A stretch of 64,000 nt of DNA. It comes from Promicromonospora sp. MEB111. Lineage in GTDB: Bacteria > Actinomycetota > Actinomycetes > Actinomycetales > Cellulomonadaceae. Below the pieces are notes generated by a model that saw nothing but the letters and a program-made list of their open reading frames with translations, did not search any database and was not told the DNA's origin. This document shows, piece after piece, positions 57,992 through 64,000 of this stretch (the stretch's first letter is position 1; every line of letters starts with the position of its first letter). The position numbers and the translations under genes are program-made. The stretch lies in the NCBI RefSeq assembly GCF_030209445.1, contig NZ_JARVSD010000008.1, forward strand, positions 425,725-489,724, given 5' to 3'.

Positions 57992-59214
57992 TGACCGCGC
58001 CTGACCACGGTGCGCGCGCCGCGCGGTCGGGGTCGACCCGGCGGCAGTTCCTCCTCGGGGGAGCTGTCGCCGGCGTCGGCGCGGCCGCCGCGATCGGCGC
58101 CGACACCGCGCTGAACGCCTCGGCGGACCAGCCGCCGTCGGCGCCGCTGAACGGCGACCTGACCGTCCCCTTCCACGGGGCGCACCAGGCGGGGATCGAC
58201 ACCGCCGCCCAGGCGCACGGGCTCTTCGTCGCGCTCGACCTCCACGACGGTACGGACCGGGCGGACCTGACCCGGATGATGCGCATCCTCACCGACGACG
58301 CCGCCCGCCTCACCCAGGGTGTCCCGGCGCTCGCGGACTCCGAGCCGGAGCTGGCCGCCGCCCCCGCCCGGCTCACGGTGACGTTCGGCTTCGGGCCGCG
58401 GTTCGTCGAGCGGGCGCGGGGCACCGGCCCGGACTGGCTGCGGCCGCTCCCGTCGTTCTCGATCGACCGGCTGGTGCCCGAGCTCGGCGACGGCGACCTG
58501 CTGCTCCAGATCGCGGCGGACGACCCGCTGACCGTCGCCCACGCGTCCCGCATGCTGCTCAAGGACACCCGCAGCTTCGCGTCCGTGCGCTGGACCCAGC
58601 AGGGGTTCCGGCGCGCGCACGGCACCGTCGCGCCGGGTACGACCATGCGAAACCTCTTCGGCCAGGTCGACGGCACGACCAACCCGGCCCCGGGCACTCC
58701 GGACTTCGACCGCGTGGTCTGGGCGGGAGAGGGGTGGCTCGCCGGCGGCACCGGCATGGTGGTGCGCCGCATCCGCATGGACCTCGACACGTGGGACGAG
58801 CTCGACCGGGGCGGCCGCGAGCAGTCGGTCGGCAGGTACCTGGCCGTCGGCGCGCCGCTGACCGGCACGGACGAGTTCGACGAACCCGACTTCGCGGCCA
58901 CCACCGCGATCGGGTTCCCCGTGATCCCGGAGTTCTCGCACCTGCGCCGCGCGCGCAGCGAGAACCCGGACGAGCGCATCTTCCGCAGGGCCTACAACTA
59001 CGACGACGGCGGTGCGGGGGCGCAGGTCTCCGACGCCGGCCTGATCTTCGTCTCGTTCCAGGCGGACGTCGACCGACAGTTCGTCCCCCTCCAGCGCCGC
59101 CTGGACCAGCTCGACCTGCTCAACCAATGGACCGTGCCCATCGGCTCGGCCGTCTTCGCCACCCCACCCGGGTGCGGCGAGGGCGGATTCATCGGCGAAT
59201 CCCTCCTCACCTGA
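57991..59214 (+). CDS. Tat-exported Dyp-type haem peroxidase (EfeB/DtpA-like)
   Basis: The 407-aa protein has a twin-arginine signal (STRRQFLLGG, Arg17-Arg18), the DyP signature GQVDGTTN (GxxDG) and EFSHLRRAR with the proximal haem His. It oxidises dyes, lignin-like phenols or iron-porphyrins with peroxide. It is translationally coupled to PCuAC, resembling the Streptomyces DtpA-ECuC arrangement, in which DyP and copper delivery support an extracytoplasmic copper radical enzyme. No such oxidase (GlxA) is in this window. Confidence 0.93.
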   Translation: MTAPDHGARAARSGSTRRQFLLGGAVAGVGAAAAIGADTALNASADQPPSAPLNGDLTVPFHGAHQAGIDTAAQAHGLFVALDLHDGTDRADLTRMMRILTDDAARLTQGVPALADSEPELAAAPARLTVTFGFGPRFVERARGTGPDWLRPLPSFSIDRLVPELGDGDLLLQIAADDPLTVAHASRMLLKDTRSFASVRWTQQGFRRAHGTVAPGTTMRNLFGQVDGTTNPAPGTPDFDRVVWAGEGWLAGGTGMVVRRIRMDLDTWDELDRGGREQSVGRYLAVGAPLTGTDEFDEPDFAATTAIGFPVIPEFSHLRRARSENPDERIFRRAYNYDDGGAGAQVSDAGLIFVSFQADVDRQFVPLQRRLDQLDLLNQWTVPIGSAVFATPPGCGEGGFIGESLLT

Positions 59215-59227
59215 AAGCAGGCCCCAC

Positions 59228-60685
59228 ATGACCGACACGATGACCGGCTCGGCCTCCGACGTCCCCACGGCCGACCCGTCACCACCCCGCCCCGGCCGTA
59301 CGCCCTGGTTCGGCCCGCTGCTGCGGCGGCTGCACTTCTACGCGGGCCTCCTCGTGGGCCCGTTCATCCTGGTCGCCGCGACCAGCGGCGCCCTCTACGC
59401 GCTCGCGCCCGCCCTGGAGCAGGTGGTCTACGACCAGGAGCTGCACGCCCCGGTCGCCGACACGGCCCTGAGCCTGGGCGACCAGGTCGAGGTCGCCCAG
59501 GGCCAGGTCGGCGCCGACGCCGTGCTCACCGCCGTCCGCCCCGCACCCGAACCCGGCGACACCACCCGCGTGATGTTCGGCGAGGACGGCCTGGGCCCCA
59601 GCGAGTCCCGGGCGATCTTCGTCGACCCCGCGACCGGCGAGGTGCGCGGCGACCTGACCGTCTACGGCTCCAGCGGAGCGCTCCCGCTGCGGACCTGGAT
59701 CTCCAACCTGCACCGCAGCCTGCACCTCGGCGATCCCGGCCGGCTGTACAGCGAGCTGGCCGCGTCCTGGCTCGGCATCGTCGTGGTGGCGGGGCTGATC
59801 CTGTGGATCAACCGGCTGCGCGCGTCCCGGCGGGCCGCCGGCGTCGCCCGGCCGAAGCGCCGGCAGACCGGGTACCGGCGCCTCCTGTCCTGGCACACCG
59901 CCGTGGGCGCCGTGGTGGTGCTGGGCGCGCTCTTCCTGTCCGTCACCGGGATCACCTGGTCCCAGTACGGCGGCGCCAACGTCGGCGAGCTGCGCAGCGC
60001 CCTCGGCTGGACCACGCCCGCCCTGGACACGCAGCTGACCGGCGGCGCACCCGCCGAGGCGGACGAGCACGCCGGGCACGGCGGCGGCACCCCCGGGGCG
60101 GCCGGCGCGGTGGACCCCGCGACGTTCGACGCCGTGCTCGCGGTCGCCCAGGGCATCAACGTCAACACCGACGAGGTGGAGATCAAGCCGCCGGCCGAGG
60201 CCGGCACCGCGTGGACCGTGCAGGAGAACAAGAGCGACGTACCCACCGAGGCCGACTCCGTGGCGGTCGACGGGACCACGCTGCAGGTGGTCCACCGGAC
60301 CGACTTCGTGAGCTTCCCGCTGCCCGCCAAGCTCACCACGTGGGGCATCGACCTGCACATGGGTCTCCTGCTCGGCACGGTCAACCAGGTCCTGCTGTTC
60401 GTGCTCGCGCTCGGCATCGGCTCGATGGTGGTGCTCGGCTACCTGATGTGGTGGAGGCGGCGGCCCACGCGCGAGCCGCGCGGGCTGGGCGGCCCGCCCC
60501 CGCGGCGCGCGGTGCTCCAGGACACGCCGTGGTGGGGGCTCGCGGCGGTCGCCGCGGTGGCGATCACGGTGGGGACGTTCCTGCCGCTGGTCGGGTACAC
60601 CCTCGTGGCGTTCGTCCTGGTGGACGTCGTCGTCGGGCTGGTCCAGGCACGGCGTGACCGGACGGAGGTCAGCGCCACGCCCTGA
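59228..60685 (+). CDS. PepSY-associated membrane protein
   Basis: The 485-aa protein has four or more membrane segments and two PepSY regions (TDEVEIKPPAEAGTAWTVQENKSDVPTEADSVAVDG). His residues in the helices (RRLHFYAGLLVGPF, WISNLHRSLHLG, LLSWHTAVG, IDLHMGLLLG) resemble haem-binding iron-reductase or FecR-linked PepSY proteins. It lies 13 bp after DyP and probably belongs to the same unit; an electron-transfer role is inference. Confidence 0.88.
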   Translation: MTDTMTGSASDVPTADPSPPRPGRTPWFGPLLRRLHFYAGLLVGPFILVAATSGALYALAPALEQVVYDQELHAPVADTALSLGDQVEVAQGQVGADAVLTAVRPAPEPGDTTRVMFGEDGLGPSESRAIFVDPATGEVRGDLTVYGSSGALPLRTWISNLHRSLHLGDPGRLYSELAASWLGIVVVAGLILWINRLRASRRAAGVARPKRRQTGYRRLLSWHTAVGAVVVLGALFLSVTGITWSQYGGANVGELRSALGWTTPALDTQLTGGAPAEADEHAGHGGGTPGAAGAVDPATFDAVLAVAQGINVNTDEVEIKPPAEAGTAWTVQENKSDVPTEADSVAVDGTTLQVVHRTDFVSFPLPAKLTTWGIDLHMGLLLGTVNQVLLFVLALGIGSMVVLGYLMWWRRRPTREPRGLGGPPPRRAVLQDTPWWGLAAVAAVAITVGTFLPLVGYTLVAFVLVDVVVGLVQARRDRTEVSATP

Positions 60686-60932
60686 CCTCGAACCCGGCGT
60701 CGGTGACCGCCGTCTCGACGCGGGTGCGGTCGACGGGCGAGAGGGTCCGGAACGTGACCAGGCCCGACGTCGCGTCGATCCGCACCCGCCAGACGCCGGG
60801 CACCGCGGACAGCTCGGTGAAGAGGGCGCGGCGGCAGTGCTCGCAGGTTCCGGTGTTCACGTACAGCTCGGTCGTGCGCACCGGAACCACCCCGCTCCAC
60901 GTCCGCCCCTGGTCCCCAGAACCGTACAACAT
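60669..60932 (-). CDS. Heavy-metal-associated (HMA) domain protein
   Basis: The product has one HMA fold with the metal motif GTCEHCRRALFTELSAVPGVWRVRIDATSGLVTFR (CxxC within). Such domains carry Cu(I) in the cytoplasm. The ATG at 60932 gives 87 residues; a GTG at 60881 would give a 70-residue protein closer to the usual size. It overlaps the end of the PepSY gene by 17 bp on the opposite strand. Confidence 0.85.
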   Translation of the reverse strand: MLYGSGDQGRTWSGVVPVRTTELYVNTGTCEHCRRALFTELSAVPGVWRVRIDATSGLVTFRTLSPVDRTRVETAVTDAGFEVRAWR

Positions 60933-60953
60933 CTCTACATCATGTGGTACTGT
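60925..60953 (+). promoter_or_regulatory. Promoter with BlaI/CopY-like operator
   Basis: TACAAC (60925-60930), 17 bp, TACTGT (60948-60953) precede the DUF5134 gene. The spacer reads ATCTCTACATCATGTGG with a CTACA/TGTGG imperfect dyad, similar to MecI/CopY sites (TACAnnTGTA). The same 15-bp word, with two changes, occurs at 62531-62545. Confidence 0.55.
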
Positions 60954-61000
60954 CGGCGGCGGTTCGGCCGCTTCAACTTCTCGGGACGCGGGGGGCGCCA

Positions 61001-61672
61001 GTGACGTCGGACCCAGCCGTGCAGTGGGCGGCGACAGTCATCTTCGGCACCCTGAGCGCCTGGTCGCTCTGGCGCCTGACCACGACCCGCCGGCTCCTCG
61101 TCGCGGCGAGCCACCTGTTCCACCTGGGCATGAGCCTCGCGATGGTGGTCATGGTCTGGCCGTGTTGGGTCCGCCTGCCGGCACTGCCCCAGGTCGCCTT
61201 CTTCGCCGTGGGCGCCGCCTGCTTCGCGGCCGCCGCGGGCTGGTACGGCATCGACGCCCTGAGTCGTCCGGCAGGCAGCCGCGGCCCGACGCCGGACAGG
61301 CGGCGGGCGGGCCATCACGAGAGCGCCCGGTGCCAGGCGACGCACGCCGTGATGATGCTCGCGATGGTGTGGGCGCTCGCGGTGATGACCCGGCACGGCG
61401 GACCTGCCGTCGGTCATGCGGCCGAGCACGCGGCCGTGCACGGGGCCGTGCCCGCGCCGCTGGACGCCCTGACGGCTGCCGGTGGTGCGGTGCTCGTCGT
61501 GCTGCTCGTGGTCGGGGGCGCGCTGTTCCTTGTCGCGGCGGTCCGGCACACACGTTCGGGTGGAGCCGCGCGCGACCGTGCCGGGCTCGACCACGCCGGC
61601 CTCGACCTGATGGCGGGCGGCCTGATGAGCTTCGGCACGGCCGCGATGTGCGGACTCATGCTCGCCGGCTGA
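61001..61672 (+). CDS. DUF5134-type membrane protein
   Basis: The 223-aa protein has five or six hydrophobic segments (VQWAATVIFGTLSAWSLW, LLVAASHLFHLGMSLAMVVM, QVAFFAVGAACFAAAAGW and others) and a His-rich region (GHHESARCQATHAVMM, GHAAEHAAVHGAV). DUF5134 has no known function. The His/Met content and the BlaI/CopY-like operator suggest metal response. GTG at 61001 was taken after GGGGGG. Confidence 0.78.
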   Translation: MTSDPAVQWAATVIFGTLSAWSLWRLTTTRRLLVAASHLFHLGMSLAMVVMVWPCWVRLPALPQVAFFAVGAACFAAAAGWYGIDALSRPAGSRGPTPDRRRAGHHESARCQATHAVMMLAMVWALAVMTRHGGPAVGHAAEHAAVHGAVPAPLDALTAAGGAVLVVLLVVGGALFLVAAVRHTRSGGAARDRAGLDHAGLDLMAGGLMSFGTAAMCGLMLAG

Positions 61673-61744
61673 CCGAACCTGCACCCCGGGGGCCGAGTCG
61701 GACCTGGAGGTCGGCCCTGACCCCGCGAGCTCGGCTGGGCGAGG

Positions 61745-62137
61745 TCAGCCCGCGCGGCGGCGTCCGGCAGGCTGCTTGGGGCGCAGCGCCCGCTGCAGCA
61801 TCTCGGCGTCCCGGGCGGTCAGGTGGTCGGCGAACCGGAGCAGGGCCTCCTCGCGGTCGCCGGTGCCCTCCAGCACCGAGAGCATCGCGGCACCGGCGCG
61901 CTCGCCGTCGGACCGGGTGGGCCGGAAGCGGACCTTGCGGGGGGAGGCCGCGATGCGGACCACCTCGCCCTTCTTCTCCAGGCGGTCGAGCACCGTCAGG
62001 AGCGTGGTGTAGGCCGGGACGTGCTCGTCCCCGAACCTCTCCTGGATCGCTCGTGCCCCGATCGCGTCCTCGTGGTCCCAGAGGATGCGCATGACCTCCG
62101 CCTCGAGCTGTCCGCGTGCGCGAGTCCTGCCTGACAT
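61745..62137 (-). CDS. BlaI/MecI/CopY family transcriptional repressor
   Basis: The 130-aa protein has the winged-helix pattern LEAEVMRILWDHEDAIGARAIQERFGDEHVPAYTTLLTVLDRLEKKGEVVR. It lacks a CopY-type CxC metal hook. No M56 (BlaR-like) sensor gene lies beside it. Two copies of a MecI-like motif occur on either side (60931 and 62531), so it probably controls the HMA/DUF5134 region and the Cys-rich protein. Confidence 0.9.
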   Translation of the reverse strand: MSGRTRARGQLEAEVMRILWDHEDAIGARAIQERFGDEHVPAYTTLLTVLDRLEKKGEVVRIAASPRKVRFRPTRSDGERAGAAMLSVLEGTGDREEALLRFADHLTARDAEMLQRALRPKQPAGRRRAG

Positions 62138-62162
62138 AGTGCCCTCCTGCCAGGACCATACT

Positions 62163-62204
62163 GCAAAGGTGGCCGCCCACCGGTGAGTGGACAGCCACCT
62201 TTGC
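62163..62204 (-). terminator. Hairpin between the Cys-rich gene and the BlaI-type gene
   Basis: GCAAAGGTGGC (62163-62173) and GCCACCTTTGC (62194-62204) form a perfect 11-bp stem with an inner CCAC/GTGG. It follows the stop of the Cys-rich gene by 36 nt and would isolate it from the repressor gene. Confidence 0.65.
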
Positions 62205-62239
62205 CGCCGTCCGGAATACCGGACGGAACGCCCTTGCCG

Positions 62240-62461
62240 TCAGGCCGGCTGGAGCGCCGCCGCGTCGAGCGCGCCGCTGCGGGCCTGCTCCACCAGGTCC
62301 GCGAGCTGGTCGTGGCTCATCTGGATGCGCTGGCCGAAGTCGTCGGTGATCACGATCTGCTTCAGGGGCTCGGCGGTCGGGTCGACGAACAGTTCCGGGC
62401 AGCCGCAGTCGCACTTGCCGCAGAACGTCGCCACGTGAAGTAGCTGAGAGTTCTCGCTCAT
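62240..62461 (-). CDS. Small Cys-rich protein of unknown function
   Basis: The 73-aa product has CGKCDCGCPEL (four Cys in CxxCxCxC) near residues 14-24, then FVDPTAEPLKQIVITDDFGQRIQMS and a helical tail DQLADLVEQARSGALDAAAL. The Cys cluster could bind zinc, iron or copper; no family was recognised. AGAGGAGA precedes the ATG. Its promoter carries the motif shared with the DUF5134 promoter, so it may be part of the same metal or stress response. Confidence 0.75.
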   Translation of the reverse strand: MSENSQLLHVATFCGKCDCGCPELFVDPTAEPLKQIVITDDFGQRIQMSHDQLADLVEQARSGALDAAALQPA

Positions 62462-62519
62462 CGCTGTCTCCTCTGGATGGAACGGACGGGACTCGGGCGC
62501 GTGCTGGATGCCCTCTACG

Positions 62520-62548
62520 AGGGTCGCCCTATCTCTACAACACGTCAA
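62520..62548 (-). promoter_or_regulatory. Promoter of the Cys-rich gene with BlaI/CopY-like motif
   Basis: On the minus strand TTGACG (62548-62543), 17 bp, GACCCT (62525-62520). The word ATCTCTACAACACGT (plus strand, 62531-62545) lies in the spacer and matches 13 of 15 bases of the site at 60931-60945. Confidence 0.5.
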
Positions 62549-62694
62549 GATCTGGGTGTGGTAGCCCGCGCCGTGGAGCGCTCCGGGCACCCGGACGCGC
62601 GTAGCCTGCTCGTCGCCGCGACCGCGCCGGCCGCCGCCGCCGCTGGAGCGTTCACCGACCCGCAGCACCGCGTACCGACACACCAAGGAGAGTC

Positions 62695-63084
62695 ATGACA
62701 AGCAGGTTCACCGAGCTGGTCGTCGATGCCCACGACCCGGAGCGGCTCGCCTCCTTCTGGTGCGAGGTCTTGGGCTTCGCCGTGATCGACCGGTCCGGGG
62801 GCAAGGTCGAGATCGGCTCCTGGGAGCCGACGGTCGAGGACGTCCGGGCCCGGCAGATGGCGCCCACGCTGGTGTTCGTCCCGGTGCCCGAGAACAAGAT
62901 CGTGAAGAACCGGCTGCACCTCGACGTCAGCCCGATCGACGGCAGCACCGAGGACGAGGTGGCCCGGCTGGTCGGGCTGGGTGCCACCACAGAGGACGTC
63001 GGTCAGGGCGCCGACGCGACGTGGCAGGTCATGGCGGACCCCGAGGGCAACGAGTTCTGCGTCCTGCGGACGCTGGCGCCGTAG
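62695..63084 (+). CDS. VOC (glyoxalase/bleomycin resistance-like) family protein
   Basis: The 129-aa protein has the two betaalphabetabetabeta modules of the VOC fold: FTELVVDAHDPERLASFWCEVLGF and NRLHLDVSP...WQVMADPEGNEFCVLR. The metal ligands would be the His in LHLDV and the Glu near GNEF. The substrate is unknown. ATG at 62695 has AAGGAGA just upstream. Its location after the Cys-rich gene is divergent from that gene. Confidence 0.88.
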   Translation: MTSRFTELVVDAHDPERLASFWCEVLGFAVIDRSGGKVEIGSWEPTVEDVRARQMAPTLVFVPVPENKIVKNRLHLDVSPIDGSTEDEVARLVGLGATTEDVGQGADATWQVMADPEGNEFCVLRTLAP

Positions 63085-63136
63085 AGACCTGGTGCGCATC
63101 GGACATGCCGTGGGTGAACGGCGTCAGAATGGTTCG

Positions 63137-63541
63137 ATGATCTCCACCGAGCTGGCCACGAAGCTGCAGGACGCGGGCCTGATCTGGACGCCGGTCGACG
63201 GCGACCAGTTCCGGGTCCAGGCGCCCGACCTCGCGAGCGACGTCTTCACAGTGAGCACGATGACGATCGAGGCGCACGAGTACCCGACGGGCACGATCCT
63301 GGGGTTCAACGGCACCACCGAGTGGGCGCTGGACTCGGTCGCGATCGAGGATGCCCTCTGGCTGCCGCGCGAGGACCAGCTCCGCGTGCTGCTGCGCTCG
63401 GCCTTCCACACGCTGCGCCGTACCGGCGACGGCTTCGAGGTGGAGGTCCAGCTCCTCGGCGAGACCCGGCTGTTCGCCGACCCGGAGCCGGCGGAGGCCT
63501 ACGGGCTGGCGCTGCTGGCGCTCATCGAGCTCAGCCGCTGA
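63137..63541 (+). CDS. Conserved hypothetical protein
   Basis: The 134-aa product (MISTELATKLQDAGLIWTPVDGDQFRVQAPDLASDVFTVSTMTIEAHEYPTGTILGFNGTTEWALDSVAIEDALWLPREDQLRVLL...) is recognisable as a conserved actinobacterial protein by its GFNGTTEWALDSV and ALWLPREDQLR blocks, but it has no assigned function. It has no signal peptide or membrane segment. ATG at 63137 was taken at the start of the conserved block. Confidence 0.75.
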   Translation: MISTELATKLQDAGLIWTPVDGDQFRVQAPDLASDVFTVSTMTIEAHEYPTGTILGFNGTTEWALDSVAIEDALWLPREDQLRVLLRSAFHTLRRTGDGFEVEVQLLGETRLFADPEPAEAYGLALLALIELSR

Positions 63542-63775
63542 GCTTGATCCGGCGCTTCCCGGCGCCCATCTGTTCACGATGAACAGCGGTGCGTCCGGAT
63601 CGCACGCGTCCGGGAGGGACCGTGCGGTCGTGAGAGCCGGGCGTGACGATTGGTGCGCGACGTCGTCGGTGGAGGGGCCGGCTCAGCGGAGCAGCCGACG
63701 GCGAGCACGAGGCGCGCCACGGCGAGCGGCCTGGCAAACGGGAACCGGGTCGAGCACCCTAGGTGGTTGATGACG

Positions 63776-64000
63776 TCAGTGGTCGTCAGGCGGGGTGGGT
63801 CCAGGAGAGGTCGGGGTGCCGGTGCCGGGCTGGTATTCGGCCTCGTGTCCGGTTGGGTGGCCGGTGTAGTGGTTGGCGGGCCGGGCGGGGCTGCGGTGGT
63901 GGTGGGCTGGGTCGGTAGGCGATCGCGCCGTGGGCGGGAGTGGTCTGGCAGCCGATCTGGTAGCGGCTGCGTGGGGTGTGGCCGGGTGCGGGGCCGGTCA
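63776..64000 (-). pseudogene. Possible decayed or frame-shifted coding end at the window edge
   Basis: On the minus strand two frames look protein-like in turn: from the edge, a frame reading HTPRSRYQIGCQTTPAHGA (stop at 63786), and then the frame ending GTGTPTSPGPTPPDDH (stop at 63776). High third-position G+C switches between them near 63890-63910. This could be the 3' end of a frame-shifted gene. No family is assigned. The rest of 63542-63775 shows no gene that I can support. Confidence 0.25.

Noticed and set aside
62477..62698. 73-codon plus-strand frame between the Cys-rich gene and the VOC gene
   Set aside because: It overlaps the promoter and motif of the divergent gene, lacks a ribosome site and has Ala-run content without recognisable features.

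Overview
The window comes from a very G+C-rich actinobacterium. GTG starts, TANNNT -10 boxes, leaderless transcripts, F420-type LLM enzymes, an NlpC/P60 gene with an MtrA-like site, and ECF42, LAL and HxlR regulators all fit that group. Secreted multi-domain arabinan-type hydrolases and a sugar ABC operon suggest a soil or plant-litter saprophyte, perhaps in the Micrococcales near Promicromonosporaceae or Cellulomonadaceae; this placement is inference. It looks like ordinary chromosome. I saw no rRNA, tRNA, prophage, integrase or complete insertion sequence.

Layout. 1-9.5 kb: partial M13 peptidase, rpiB with a Nei-type glycosylase, an Eis-like acetyltransferase coupled to an APH-like kinase, an alkyltransferase-like protein, an LLM oxidoreductase, and cysK-cysE behind a long structured leader. 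9.5-11.7 kb: an NTF2-like protein, a DUF2993 lipoprotein-type protein and an erm rRNA methylase whose leader encodes a short peptide with an Arg-Gln-Arg motif. 11.7-22.2 kb: a double-GH43 enzyme, prfC, a ClC channel with an antiporter, a MerR/SDR pair, a methyltransferase and an NlpC/P60 hydrolase. 22.4-31.1 kb: a sugar regulon of a GH93-like secreted enzyme, a LacI repressor, a three-gene ABC importer and a GH2 enzyme, tied together by four copies of one operator. 31.1-36.5 kb: a TetR/reductase pair, an ECF42 sigma factor with its DGPF protein, an unknown Cys-containing protein, and a HigBA-type toxin-antitoxin pair beside several long hairpins. 36.5-47.5 kb: a secreted subtilase with a divergent TrmB/LuxR-like regulator, an MFS transporter, and a LAL regulator flanked by two alpha/beta hydrolases that carry the same 23-bp operator at the same distance. 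47.5-55.9 kb: a very large phosphodiester glycosidase/metallophosphoesterase, an HxlR-controlled drug exporter, a class IV aminotransferase and a TetR-controlled hydrolase. 56-62.5 kb: an extracytoplasmic copper cluster (CopC, PCuAC, Tat-exported DyP peroxidase, PepSY membrane protein, HMA protein) with a BlaI/CopY-type repressor and two copies of its probable operator. 62.7-64 kb: a VOC protein, a conserved hypothetical and a possibly decayed coding end.

The strongest new observations are regulatory: the erm leader peptide and hairpins, the paired LAL operators, the tandem 7-5-7 dyads and Cys-rich upstream reading frame before cysK, the four-operator LacI regulon, the shared motif around the BlaI gene, and families of long intergenic hairpins. 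Two of those hairpin families have two copies each in the window.
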